The position numbers and the translations under genes are program-made. From positions 24,264,585-24,328,584 of the forward strand of contig NC_069117.1 in NCBI RefSeq assembly GCF_025612915.1: a stretch of 64,000 bases of DNA, in the 5' to 3' direction. The stretch comes from Magallana angulata. Lineage: Eukaryota > Mollusca > Bivalvia > Ostreida > Ostreidae. The notes under the pieces were generated by a model. The model ran no database searches and was not told the origin of the DNA. It saw nothing but the letters and a program-made list of their open reading frames with translations. Below are positions 1 to 10,646 of this stretch, piece after piece; position 1 is the stretch's first letter, and every line of letters begins with the position of its first letter.

Positions 1-2061
1 AGTCATGAGTATATGTTACAGGTGTTGAAAGTATTTGGTTTTGGAGATTATTTTAGAAAATGGGTAAAAATATTTTATACAGGTTTTTATAGCAGTGTTA
101 AAAGTAATGGTCATCTTACAAAATATTTTCCAATCAAAAACTCGGTAAGGCAAGGTTGCCCAATATCTGCTTTATTGTATGTATTATGCTCAGAACCTTT
201 AAGTTGTGCAATCAAATGTAATGGTTATATTAAAGGTATAGATATTCCATTGTCTGATAAAACTGCATTGGTTTTTCAACATGCAGATGATACGACATTA
301 TCGGTTTGTGATAAAAGGTCAATTTTTGAGATATTTAAGATTTTTGAATTGTATGGAAGAGCCTCTGGTGCCAAAATAAATGTTCAGAAGTCTGAAATTA
401 TGTGTATAGGTTCAGGAAGATTATTGGAAGATGAAAGAAAATTAATTAATGTCACTGAAACAAATGTTATGAAAATCCTTGGAGTTTATTTTGGTAGAAA
501 CAAAGAAGAGTGTGAAAATTTAAATTGGAGAGACAAAGTACAAAATATAAAACAAATTCTTAATCTGTGGAGAAAAAGACAGTTGACAATACATGGAAGA
601 GCTAGTGTTGTAAATACATTGTTGATGTCCAAATTATGGTATTCCTTGTCTGTGATTTCTATCCCATTTTGGGCTAGAGATACAATTCAAAAAGAATGTA
701 CTGATTTTTTATGGAATTATGGTACACATTTAGTGTCATATAAAACAATTGTTGGCGAACATAAAAATGGTGGTTTAAAAATTGATGATATTTATTTGAA
801 AATGCTGTCGTATCGACTTAAGTTTTTAGCCAAGTATTTGTGTCCTACAAAAGAACTAGTATGGAAACACACTTTTAGCTATTTTTTATCAAAAATCTGT
901 GATTTGAAAGGTGGTGTTGAAGTATTTCTTCTACAGTTGAACAAAAAGGATTTGCAATGTCTGCCTTCTTTTTATGTTGAAATGTTTAGTGCATGGTATG
1001 CTGTGAAAAATTATGTTGATTACAATGAAAATAGAAACGATGTGTTTAATTACTGCTTGTTTTTCAATCCTAAAATTGTTAATCAGAATAAAACATTAGT
1101 GTGGGTATATTTCATAAAAGCAGGTATTACACATATCAGAGACATTTCATATGAAGTAATACCAGGATTTTTGCCTGTGTCTTGTATAGTAGAACTGATA
1201 CATGAATATGATTCAGAAATTAAGGTAAAACATATCAAAGATGATTATGCAACATTATTATCAGTTATACCAGAAGAGTGGAAAAATATTGTTCAAAATT
1301 TTGCTCATGTGAAAGAAGCATTGATTCCAAATTTTTCGATTTGTGTAGAAAATAACAAATATGTGTTTTATTCATGTACAGTAAAGATTTTTTACAAAAT
1401 GTTGATACAAAAGCTGTTTAACCCTCCAATATCAAACGAATACTGGAAAGGAAAATTGCAAATAGATAATGAGTCTATACTTGATAACAGATGGGTTATA
1501 TTAAGAGGAGTTGGTAGACCTCCAGATGTTGTAGAACTTGATTTTAAGATTTTTCATAATGGTATTTTTACATATGAAAAACTGTTCAAGATCGGTAAAA
1601 CAGATTCAAACAAATGTCCATTATGTAAAACAGAACGCGAAGACTTATTTCATATGTTTGTAAAATGTGAAGAAGTGCAGGAATTTAAGAAAGATTTTAT
1701 AATATATCATTTAGAATCGCTATTGAAGGACTGTGAGAATAGTGTATACAATGTTTTAGATATTGATGAAATTTTGATGACGGCATTTCCTAATGTTATG
1801 AAAAATGTTAATACATTTTTTGTGAATTTTTTCATATCAATATGTAGATTTACTATTTATAGAAGAAGACAAATATTGTTGCAAAATAATCAAAAAATGG
1901 ATTTGAAAAGGTTTTGCAAATATTTACTCAGACATTATATTTATTACAACTATCATTATATGTGTATAGAACAAGACAATAGAAAAATGTTTTCAAAAAA
2001 GTTTTTGAAGAAAAATCCACTTTTAAAGGAAACAGAAGGTGTACTATTGTTTATTTTTTAA
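1..2061 (+). CDS. LINE ORF2-type reverse transcriptase, 5' end outside window
   Basis: The frame is open from base 1 (the first in-window Met is at 13) to the stop at 2061, so this is the 3' two thirds of a non-LTR retrotransposon ORF2. Visible reverse-transcriptase blocks are RQGCPISALLYVL, the catalytic HADDT (a YADD-box variant) and GAKINVQKSE. These are followed by the post-RT region LGVYFG, the NW-to-LTIHGRASVVNTLLMSKLWY block and NGGLKIDDI. A C-terminal CPLC-x-H-x-C zinc-knuckle-like motif (CPLCKTEREDLFHMFVKC) completes it. This order and wording match the L1/Tx1 group, a group known to contain target-specific families. The endonuclease and the first RT blocks lie upstream of the window. 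No interrupting stop or frameshift is seen over about 680 codons, which suggests a young, possibly active copy. The clade call is by recognition, not phylogeny. Confidence 0.9.
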   Translation, partial: SHEYMLQVLKVFGFGDYFRKWVKIFYTGFYSSVKSNGHLTKYFPIKNSVRQGCPISALLYVLCSEPLSCAIKCNGYIKGIDIPLSDKTALVFQHADDTTLSVCDKRSIFEIFKIFELYGRASGAKINVQKSEIMCIGSGRLLEDERKLINVTETNVMKILGVYFGRNKEECENLNWRDKVQNIKQILNLWRKRQLTIHGRASVVNTLLMSKLWYSLSVISIPFWARDTIQKECTDFLWNYGTHLVSYKTIVGEHKNGGLKIDDIYLKMLSYRLKFLAKYLCPTKELVWKHTFSYFLSKICDLKGGVEVFLLQLNKKDLQCLPSFYVEMFSAWYAVKNYVDYNENRNDVFNYCLFFNPKIVNQNKTLVWVYFIKAGITHIRDISYEVIPGFLPVSCIVELIHEYDSEIKVKHIKDDYATLLSVIPEEWKNIVQNFAHVKEALIPNFSICVENNKYVFYSCTVKIFYKMLIQKLFNPPISNEYWKGKLQIDNESILDNRWVILRGVGRPPDVVELDFKIFHNGIFTYEKLFKIGKTDSNKCPLCKTEREDLFHMFVKCEEVQEFKKDFIIYHLESLLKDCENSVYNVLDIDEILMTAFPNVMKNVNTFFVNFFISICRFTIYRRRQILLQNNQKMDLKRFCKYLLRHYIYYNYHYMCIEQDNRKMFSKKFLKKNPLLKETEGVLLFIF

Positions 2062-2172
2062 AATATTTTATGATAAAGTATTGATATGTAGACTGTGATT
2101 GTGATAATTAATGTGATGATTGTGATAATTGAAAGTTGATCAATAAAAGATAAAAAAAAAAAAAAAAAAAAA
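1..2172 (+). mobile_element. Tx1/L1-like LINE inserted in tRNA-Val gene (3' part)
   Basis: This comprises the ORF2 remainder, a short 3' UTR (2062-2151) with the direct motif TGTGATAATT repeated, an AATAAA signal at 2142-2147 and a 21-nt poly-A tail (2152-2172). The tail abuts TCACGTCTGC, nucleotide 22 of a tRNA-Val(AAC) gene, in the same orientation. A poly-A tail directly joined to target DNA is what target-primed reverse transcription leaves. The 5' junction and any target-site duplication lie outside the window. Confidence 0.9.
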
Positions 2173-2224
2173 TCACGTCTGCTTAACACGCAGAAGGTCG
2201 CGAGTTCGAGCCTCGCTGGAACCT
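2173..2224 (+). pseudogene. tRNA-Val(AAC) 3' part, truncated by LINE
   Basis: Nucleotides 22-73 of the gene remain: half of the D stem, anticodon arm with loop TTAACAC, variable loop, T arm and 3' acceptor strand. The 5' acceptor strand and the A box are separated from it by the LINE, so this half cannot fold or be transcribed from its own A box. The pol III T-run follows at 2229-2232. Confidence 0.93.
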
Positions 2225-2614
2225 ACTCTTTTATTCTAAACACGAAGTTTTCATGCTATTTCATTCCTGGTATCCTCTTTAGAAATGATGATGTCAAAAC
2301 TGGGATTTTCATTCTATTCGACATACATGTATGTACTATCTCAAACCATTTCATTGATCAAGTAAGATGTATCAAACTTTATCACTACTTATTGAATAAA
2401 TCGGAACGAAAGCATTTTTATCATGCATGTATTTTCATTTCTTTAAAACTTGGGTTGTGTCCTTGTCAAAATTTAGAAATGATCGATGCAATCAACCATT
2501 TCCTGTCTTTGACCTTCAATACCTTCAAAAATGTACTCCGGTACTTTTGACGGAAATAGAAGAAAGAAACTAAACATCAATGCCAATACATTTGATTTCC
2601 TAAGTATACCGTAC

Positions 2615-2687
2615 GGTTTCATGGTGTAGTGGTTATCACGTCTGCTTTACACGCAGAAGGTCGCGAGTTCGAGCCTCGCTGAAACCT
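2615..2687 (+). tRNA. tRNA-Val(TAC)
   Basis: This is a complete cloverleaf. The acceptor GGTTTCA pairs with TGAAACC, the anticodon stem TCTGC pairs with GCAGA around loop TTTACAC (anticodon TAC, reading GTA), and the T arm is GCGAG/CTCGC with TTCGAGC. A T5 pol III terminator is at 2690-2694. The acceptor pair 5-68 is T-A, against C-G in the AAC and CAC genes, which is covariation that supports folding. Confidence 0.95.
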
Positions 2688-3078
2688 AATTTTTCCATGC
2701 TATACATGTTTGAATCGTTAGGTGTCAGTTTATGTCATTTTTTAAACCAGGTATTGCCATGTTATGTTCAATCAAATGAAACGTTTATTTCGTTGTGGGT
2801 CCGTTTCCACATCTTGATCGAATTTCTGTCGTTCTATAGATTTGACGGCAAGCTGACCATTCACAACGGTATATATCGTGAACGAAGCTTTGCGGCGTGA
2901 GCCTCTCAGAACGCATTAAGCTAAAAAGGCAAAGGTCGTGTTTTTGAGTCCAATTTAGGAAGGCGATAATTCCTGGTGATCAAAAACTGTCTAGCTCAAA
3001 TCATTTCGGTCGTTAAGACCGATGCTAGGAATGCTTGATGAACTTGAAATATCTCATAATGTATATTAAAACGTTTGA

Positions 3079-3296
3079 TACTGTATACAGGTTTATTTCG
3101 CCCCGTGTAAATTTTGTCCTTCTGAACTTGCAAACGGCTTCGCCCCGTCTTCAATTAATATTTGCCCATACAGGGTTGTGTTTAAAGAGAGATAATTTGA
3201 GACATTGAAATTCGCCCATTTTAAATTCGCCCGCTCACAACGAAGGCGAAAAGAGCGAAAATAAATCGAGGGCGAATGTCAGTACTGTATCCAGTA
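3079..3296. repeat. 218-bp inverted-repeat (MITE-like) element, array copy 1
   Basis: The ends are TACTGTATACAG and CTGTATCCAGTA, inverted repeats matching at 11 of 12 positions with TA at both outer edges. Inside are further inverted TTCGCCC/GGGCGAA blocks. It lies between each TAC and CAC gene, with further copies at 4692-4909, 6420-6637, 8033-8250, 9644-9861, 10341-10558 and 11954-12171. It is absent from the diverged border unit. Probably a non-autonomous DNA transposon that entered one unit and spread with it. The family is not identified. Confidence 0.7.
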
Positions 3297-3311
3297 GCTA
3301 AGAAAAATATC

Positions 3312-3384
3312 GGTTCCATGGTGTAGTGGTTATCACGTCCGCTTCACACGCAGAAGGTCGCGAGTTCGAACCTCGCTGGAACCT
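3312..3384 (+). tRNA. tRNA-Val(CAC)
   Basis: The acceptor is GGTTCCA/TGGAACC, the anticodon loop TTCACAC (anticodon CAC, reading GTG) and the T-loop TTCGAAC. The anticodon stem TCCGC/GCAGA has a C29-A41 mismatch. A TTTT terminator begins at the base after the acceptor (3384-3387). Confidence 0.93.
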
Positions 3385-3764
3385 TTTGATTTAAGGTCCT
3401 GTAGGGATTAAAACTTTCATGAACAATTGTCAATTTGTTTCTTATATGGTTAACAATTTGTCTTCACGCATCTTTACAGCAATGTATGCAGGTATTTGTA
3501 CAGTCCTGTTGTAGATACACCACCATCAACAACATGCACTTCAATTTTCATATTGATGCAGTTAAATCAACGATTCTCCAGAATTCATCGGACTGAATAC
3601 ACTATCGTCTTCTCTCAAGAATCAAATGGTCTATTCATTAATATTTCCTCTTCCATAGCCACATTTTGTGAATGTAACACGAGACACGCTACCTAAAAAG
3701 GCAAGAAAAATCTATATGACTTTTATTTAATTGATGCGGTATAGAAGAGACGTAGCAATAAGGA

Positions 3765-3837
3765 GGTTCCATGGTGTAGTGGTTATCACGTCTGCTTAAC
3801 ACGCAGAAGGTCGCGAGTTCGAGCCTCGCTGGAACCT
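3765..3837 (+). tRNA. tRNA-Val(AAC)
   Basis: The acceptor is GGTTCCA/TGGAACC and the anticodon stem TCTGC/GCAGA holds loop TTAACAC (anticodon AAC at 3798-3800). D- and T-arm promoter boxes are intact. The TTTT terminator is at 3842-3845. Confidence 0.96.
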
Positions 3838-4227
3838 ACTCTTTTATTCTAAACACGAAGTTTTCATGCTATTTCATTCCTGGTATCCTCTTTAGAAATG
3901 ATGATGTCAAAACTGGGATTTTCATTCTATTCGACATACATGTATGTACTATCTCAAACCATTTCATTGATCAAGTAAGATGTATCAAACTTTATCACTA
4001 CTTATTGAATAAATCGGAAAGAAAGCATTTTTATCATGCATGTATTTTCATTTCTTTAAAACTTGGGTTGTGTCCTTGTCAAAATTTAGAAATGATCGAT
4101 GCAATCAACCATTTCCTGTCTTTGACCTTCAATACCTCCAAAAATGTACTCCGGTACTTTTGACGGAAATAGAAGAAAGAAACTAAACATCAATGCCAAT
4201 ACATTTGATTTCCTTAGTATACCGTAC

Positions 4228-4300
4228 GGTTTCATGGTGTAGTGGTTATCACGTCTGCTTTACACGCAGAAGGTCGCGAGTTCGAGCCTCGCTGAAACCT
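4228..4300 (+). tRNA. tRNA-Val(TAC)
   Basis: Identical gene body to the copy at 2615, with a TTTTT terminator. The upstream flank has CCTTAGTA, a variant shared only with the copies at 11490 and 13216. Confidence 0.95.
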
Positions 4301-4924
4301 AATTTTTCCATGCTATACATGTTTGAATCGTTAGGTGTCAGTTTATGTCATTTTTTAAACCAGGTATTGCCATGTTATGTTCAATCAAATGAAACGTTTA
4401 TTTCGTTGTGGGTCCGTTTCCACATCTTGATCGAATTTCTGTCGTTCTATAGATTTGACGGCAAGCTGACCATTCACAACGGTATGTATCGTGAACGAAG
4501 CTTTGCGGCGTGAGCCTCTCAGAACGCATTAAGCTAAAAAGGTAAAGGTCGTGTTTTTGAGTCCAATTTAGGAAGGCGATAATTCCTGGTGATCAAAAAC
4601 TGTCTAGCTCAAATCATTTCGGTCGTTAAGACCGATGCTAGGAATGCTTGATGAACTTGAAATATCTCATAAAGTATATTAAAACGTTTGATACTGTATA
4701 CAGGTTTATTTCGCCCCGTGTAAATTTTGTCCTTCTGAACTTGCAAACGGCTTCGCCCCGTCTTCAATTAATATTTGCCCATACAGGGTTGTGTTTAAAG
4801 AGAGATAATTTGAGACATTGAAATTCGCCCATTTTAAATTCGCCCGCTCACAACGAAGGCGAAAAGAGCGAAAATAAATCGAGGGCGAATGTCAGTACTG
4901 TATCCAGTAGCTAAGAAAAATATC

Positions 4925-4997
4925 GGTTCCATGGTGTAGTGGTTATCACGTCTGCTTCACACGCAGAAGGTCGCGAGTTCGAACCTCGCTGGAACCT
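4925..4997 (+). tRNA. tRNA-Val(CAC), fully paired variant
   Basis: This is the only CAC gene here whose anticodon stem is TCTGC, giving full pairing with GCAGA. The other six have TCCGC. The rest is identical, with an immediate TTTT terminator. It heads one of the two spacers with the 113-bp extra segment. Confidence 0.95.
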
Positions 4998-5212
4998 TTT
5001 GATTTAAGGTCCTGTAGGGATTAAAACTTTCATGAACAATTGTCAATTTGTTTCTTATATGGTTAACAATTTGTCTTCACGCATCTTTACAGCAATGTAT
5101 GCAGGTATTTGTACAGTCCTGTTGTATATAGATACACCACCATCAACAACATGCACTTCAATTTTCATATTGATGCAGTTAAATCAACGATTCTCCAGAA
5201 TTCATCGGACTG

Positions 5213-5325
5213 TAACAGATGACCAAAACTACATTTTCTGTAATATCTAATGGCTCCCTAACGGCGTGGTCTTATATTTTGAATTTCACAAGTGAATCAC
5301 ATATGGGAGGAATTTTCAACATGAG
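5213..5325. repeat. 113-bp segment present in only two array units
   Basis: It lies between CAC and AAC genes, absent from four other units and present again at 12471-12583 at the same position. It shows no terminal repeats, so it may be the ancestral state lost from the other units rather than an insertion. Confidence 0.8.
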
Positions 5326-5494
5326 AATACACTATCGTCTTCTCTCAAGAATCAAATGGTCTATTCATTAATATTTCCTCTTCCATAGCCACATTTTGTG
5401 AATGTAACACGAGACACGCTACCTAAAAAGGCAAGAAAAATCTATATGACTTTTATTTAATTGATGCGGTATAGAAGAGACGTAGCAATAAGGA

Positions 5495-5567
5495 GGTTCC
5501 ATGGTGTAGTGGTTATCACGTCTGCTTAACACGCAGAAGGTCGCGAGTTCGAGCCTCGCTGGAACCT
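5495..5567 (+). tRNA. tRNA-Val(AAC)
   Basis: Same sequence as the gene at 3765: loop TTAACAC, full acceptor pairing, TTTT terminator 4 nt after the discriminator position. Confidence 0.96.
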
Positions 5568-5957
5568 ACTCTTTTATTCTAAACACGAAGTTTTCATGCT
5601 ATTTCATTCCTGGTATCCTCTTTAGAAATGATGATGTCAAAACTGGGATTTTCATTCTATTCGACATACATGTATGTACTATCTCAAACCATTTCATTGA
5701 TCAAGTAAGATGTATCAAACTTTATCACTACTTATTGAATAAATCGGAACGAAAGCATTTTTATCATGCATGTATTTTCATTTCTTTAAAACTTGGGTTG
5801 TGTCCTTGTCAAAATTTAGAAATGATCGATGCAATCAACCATTTCCTGTCTTTGACCTTCAATACCTCCAAAAATGTACTCCGGTACTTTTGACGGAAAT
5901 AGAAGAAAGAAACTAAACATCAATGCCAATACATTTGATTTCCTAAGTATACCGTAC

Positions 5958-6030
5958 GGTTTCATGGTGTAGTGGTTATCACGTCTGCTTTACACGCAGA
6001 AGGTCGCGAGTTCGAGCCTCGCTGAAACCT
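5958..6030 (+). tRNA. tRNA-Val(TAC), altered terminator
   Basis: The gene body is identical to other TAC copies, but the downstream T-run reads TTTGT instead of TTTTT, leaving only three Ts. The next long T-run is about 50 bp further on. Confidence 0.93.
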
Positions 6031-6652
6031 AATTTGTCCATGCTATACATGTTTGAATCGTTAGGTGTCAGTTTATGTCATTTTTTAAACCAGGTATTGC
6101 CATGTTATGTTCAATCAAATGAAACGTTTATTTCGTTGTGGGTCCGTTTCCACATCTTGATCGAATTTCTGTCGTTCTATAGATTTGACGGCAAGCTGAC
6201 CATTCACAACGGTATATCGTGAACGAAGCTTTGCGGCGTGAGCCTCTCAGAACGCATTAAGCTAAAAAGGCAAAGGTCGTGTTTTTGAGTCCAATTTAGG
6301 AAGGCGATAATTCCTGGTGATCAAAAACTGTCTAGCTCAAATCATTTCGGTCGTTAAGACCGATGCTAGGAATGCTTGATGAACTTGAAATATCTCATAA
6401 TGTATATTAAAACGTTTGATACTGTATACAGGTTTATTTCGCCCCGTGTAAATTTTGTCCTTCTGAACTTGCAAACGGCTTCGCCCCGTCTTCAATTAAT
6501 ATTTGCCCATACAGGGTTGTGTTTAAAGAGAGATAATTTGAGACATTGAAATTCGCCCATTTTAAATTCGCCCGCTCACAACGAAGGCGAAAAGAGCGAA
6601 AATAAATCGAGGGCGAATGTCAGTACTGTATCCAGTAGCTAAGAAAAATATC

Positions 6653-6725
6653 GGTTCCATGGTGTAGTGGTTATCACGTCCGCTTCACACGCAGAAGGTC
6701 GCGAGTTCGAACCTCGCTGGAACCT
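6653..6725 (+). tRNA. tRNA-Val(CAC)
   Basis: Loop TTCACAC, C29-A41 mismatch in the anticodon stem, immediate TTTT terminator. Identical to the copy at 3312. Confidence 0.93.
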
Positions 6726-7105
6726 TTTGATTTAAGGTCCTGTAGGGATTAAAACTTTCATGAACAATTGTCAATTTGTTTCTTATATGGTTAACAATTT
6801 GTCTTCACGCATCTTTACAGCAATGTATGCAGGTATTTGTACAGTCCTGTTGTAGATACACCACCATCAACAACATGCACTTCAATTTTCATATTGATGC
6901 AGTTAAATCAACGATTCTCCAGAATTCATCGGACTGAATACACTATCGTCTTCTCTCAAGAATCAAATGGTCTATTCATTAATATTTCCTCTTCCATAGC
7001 CACATTTTGTGAATGTAACACGAGACACGCTACCTAAAAAGGCAAGAAAAATCTATATGACTTTTATTTAATTGATGCGGTATAGAAGAGACGTAGCAAT
7101 AAGGA

Positions 7106-7178
7106 GGTTCCATGGTGTAGTGGTTATCACGTCTGCTTAACACGCAGAAGGTCGCGAGTTCGAGCCTCGCTGGAACCT
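7106..7178 (+). tRNA. tRNA-Val(AAC)
   Basis: Identical to the gene at 3765, with intact promoter boxes and TTTT terminator. Confidence 0.96.
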
Positions 7179-7568
7179 ACTCTTTTATTCTAAACACGAA
7201 GTTTTCATGCTATTTCATTCCTGGTATCCTCTTTAGAAATGATGATGTCAAAACTGGGATTTTCATTCTATTCGACATACATGTATGTACTATCTCAAAC
7301 CATTTCATTGATCAAGTAAGATGTATCAAACTTTATCACTACTTATTGAATAAATCGGAACGAAAGCATTTTTATCATGCATGTATTTTCATTTCTTTAA
7401 AACTTGGGTTGTGTCCTTGTCAAAATTTAGAAATGATCGATGCAATCAACCATTTCCTGTCTTTGACCTTCAATACCTCCAAAAATGTACTCCGGTACTT
7501 TTGACGGAAATAGAAGAAAGAAACTAAACATCAATGCCAATACATTTGATTTCCTAAGTATACCGTAC

Positions 7569-7641
7569 GGTTTCATGGTGTAGTGGTTATCACGTCTGCT
7601 TTACACGCAGAAGGTCGCGAGTTCGAGCCTCGCTGAAACCT
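7569..7641 (+). tRNA. tRNA-Val(TAC)
   Basis: Loop TTTACAC, T5-A68 acceptor pair, TTTTT terminator intact. Confidence 0.95.
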
Positions 7642-8265
7642 AATTTTTCCATGCTATACATGTTTGAATCGTTAGGTGTCAGTTTATGTCATTTTTTAAA
7701 CCAGGTATTGCCATGTTATGTTCAATCAAATGAAACGTTTATTTCGTTGTGGGTCCGTTTCCACATCTTGATCGAATTTCTGTCGTTCTATAGATTTGAC
7801 GGCAAGCTGACCATTCACAACGGTATATATCGTGAACGAAGCTTTGCGGCGTGAGCCTCTCAGAACGCATTAAGCTAAAAAGGCAAAGGTCGTGTTTTTG
7901 AGTCCAATTTAGGAAGGCGATAATTCCTGGTGATCAAAAACTGTCTAGCTCAAATCATTTCGGTCGTTAAGACCGATGCTAGGAATGCTTGATGAACTTG
8001 AAATATCTCATAATGTATATTAAAACGTTTGATACTGTATACAGGTTTATTTCGCCCCGTGTAAATTTTGTCCTTCTGAACTTGCAAACGGCTTCGCCCC
8101 GTCTTCAATTAATATTTGCCCATACAGGGTTGTGTTTAAAGAGAGATAATTTGAGACATTGAAATTCGCCCATTTTAAATTCGCCCGCTCACAACGAAGG
8201 CGAAAAGAGCGAAAATAAATCGAGGGCGAATGTCAGTACTGTATCCAGTAGCTAAGAAAAATATC

Positions 8266-8338
8266 GGTTCCATGGTGTAGTGGTTATCACGTCCGCTTCA
8301 CACGCAGAAGGTCGCGAGTTCGAACCTCGCTGGAACCT
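8266..8338 (+). tRNA. tRNA-Val(CAC)
   Basis: Loop TTCACAC with the C29-A41 mismatch; TTTT follows directly. Confidence 0.93.
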
Positions 8339-8718
8339 TTTGATTTAAGGTCCTGTAGGGATTAAAACTTTCATGAACAATTGTCAATTTGTTTCTTATA
8401 TGGTTAACAATTTGTCTTCACGCATCTTTACAGCAATGTATGCAGGTATTTGTACAGTCCTGTTGTAGATACACCACCATCAACAACATGCACTTCAATT
8501 TTCATATTGATGCAGTTAAATCAACGATTCTCCAGAATTCATCGGACTGAATACACTATCGTCTTCTCTCAAGAATCAAATGGTCTATTCATTAATATTT
8601 CCTCTTCCATAGCCACATTTTGTGAATGTAACACGAGACACGCTACCTAAAAAGGCAAGAAAAATCTATATGACTTTTATTTAATTGATGCGGTATAGAA
8701 GAGACGTAGCAATAAGGA

Positions 8719-8791
8719 GGTTCCATGGTGTAGTGGTTATCACGTCTGCTTAACACGCAGAAGGTCGCGAGTTCGAGCCTCGCTGGAACCT
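8719..8791 (+). tRNA. tRNA-Val(AAC)
   Basis: Identical to the gene at 3765. The next AAC gene is 2308 bp away instead of about 1613 x 2, because one AAC gene was lost with the chimera at 9877. Confidence 0.96.
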
Positions 8792-9181
8792 ACTCTTTTA
8801 TTCTAAACACGAAGTTTTCATGCTATTTCATTCCTGGTATCCTCTTTAGAAATGATGATGTCAAAACTGGGATTTTCATTCTATTCGACATACATGTATG
8901 TACTATCTCAAACCATTTCATTGATCAAGTAAGATGTATCAAACTTTATCACTACTTATTGAATAAATCGGAACGAAAGCATTTTTATCATGCATGTATT
9001 TTCATTTCTTTAAAACTTGGGTTGTGTCCTTGTCAAAATTTAGAAATGATCGATGCAATCAACCATTTCCTGTCTTTGACCTTCAATACCTTCAAAAATG
9101 TACTCCGGTACTTTTGACGGAAATAGAAGAAAGAAACTAAACATCAATGCCAATACATTTGATTTCCTAAGTATACCGTAC

Positions 9182-9254
9182 GGTTTCATGGTGTAGTGGT
9201 TATCACGTCTGCTTTACACGCAGAAGGTCGCGAGTTCGAGCCTCGCTGAAACCT
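9182..9254 (+). tRNA. tRNA-Val(TAC), altered terminator
   Basis: Body as in other TAC genes. The T-run is interrupted (TTTGT), as at 5958. The shared spacer variant (GTATATCG) marks both as the same unit subtype. Confidence 0.93.
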
Positions 9255-9876
9255 AATTTGTCCATGCTATACATGTTTGAATCGTTAGGTGTCAGTTTAT
9301 GTCATTTTTTAAACCAGGTATTGCCATGTTATGTTCAATCAAATGAAACGTTTATTTCGTTGTGGGTCCGTTTCCACATCTTGATCGAATTTCTGTCGTT
9401 CTATAGATTTGACGGCAAGCTGACCATTCACAACGGTATATCGTGAACGAAGCTTTGCGGCGTGAGCCTCTCAGAACGCATTAAGCTAAAAAGGCAAAGG
9501 TCGTGTTTTTGAGTCCAATTTAGGAAGGCGATAATTCCTGGTGATCAAAAACTGTCTAGCTCAAATCATTTCGGTCGTTAAGACCGATGCTAGGAATGCT
9601 TGATGAACTTGAAATATCTCATAATGTATATTAAAACGTTTGATACTGTATACAGGTTTATTTCGCCCCGTGTAAATTTTGTCCTTCTGAACTTGCAAAC
9701 GGCTTCGCCCCGTCTTCAATTAATATTTGCCCATACAGGGTTGTGTTTAAAGAGAGATAATTTGAGACATTGAAATTCGCCCATTTTAAATTCGCCCGCT
9801 CACAACGAAGGCGAAAAGAGCGAAAATAAATCGAGGGCGAATGTCAGTACTGTATCCAGTAGCTAAGAAAAATATC

Positions 9877-9949
9877 GGTTCCATGGTGTAGTGGTTATCA
9901 CGTCCGCTTCACACGCAGAAGGTCGCGAGTTCGAGCCTCGCTGAAACCT
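9877..9949 (+). tRNA. Chimeric tRNA-Val: CAC 5' part, TAC 3' part
   Basis: The 5' flank, acceptor GGTTCCA, TCCGC stem and anticodon CAC come from a CAC gene. The T-loop TTCGAGC, the 3' strand TGAAACC and the downstream spacer come from a TAC gene. The acceptor therefore has a C5-A68 mismatch in addition to the C29-A41 mismatch. The crossover lies in the identical stretch between the anticodon and the T-loop. Function is doubtful with two stem mismatches, though promoter boxes and the TTTTT terminator are present. Confidence 0.9.
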
Positions 9950-10573
9950 AATTTTTCCATGCTATACATGTTTGAATCGTTAGGTGTCAGTTTATGTCAT
10001 TTTTTAAACCAGGTATTGCCATGTTATGTTCAATCAAATGAAACGTTTATTTCGTTGTGGGTCCGTTTCCACATCTTGATCGAATTTCTGTCGTTCTATA
10101 GATTTGACGGCAAGCTGACCATTCACAACGGTATATATCGTGAACGAAGCTTTGCGGCGTGAGCCTCTCAGAACGCATTAAGCTAAAAAGGCAAAGGTCG
10201 TGTTTTTGAGTCCAATTTAGGAAGGCGATAATTCCTGGTGATCAAAAACTGTCTAGCTCAAATCATTTCGGTCGTTAAGACCGATGCTAGGAATGCTTGA
10301 TGAACTTGAAATATCTCATAATGTATATTAAAACGTTTGATACTGTATACAGGTTTATTTCGCCCCGTGTAAATTTTGTCCTTCTGAACTTGCAAACGGC
10401 TTCGCCCCGTCTTCAATTAATATTTGCCCATACAGGGTTGTGTTTAAAGAGAGATAATTTGAGACATTGAAATTCGCCCATTTTAAATTCGCCCGCTCAC
10501 AACGAAGGCGAAAAGAGCGAAAATAAATCGAGGGCGAATGTCAGTACTGTATCCAGTAGCTAAGAAAAATATC

Positions 10574-10646
10574 GGTTCCATGGTGTAGTGGTTATCACGT
10601 CCGCTTCACACGCAGAAGGTCGCGAGTTCGAACCTCGCTGGAACCT
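10574..10646 (+). tRNA. tRNA-Val(CAC)
   Basis: Loop TTCACAC, C29-A41 mismatch, TTTT terminator; identical to the copy at 3312. Confidence 0.93.
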
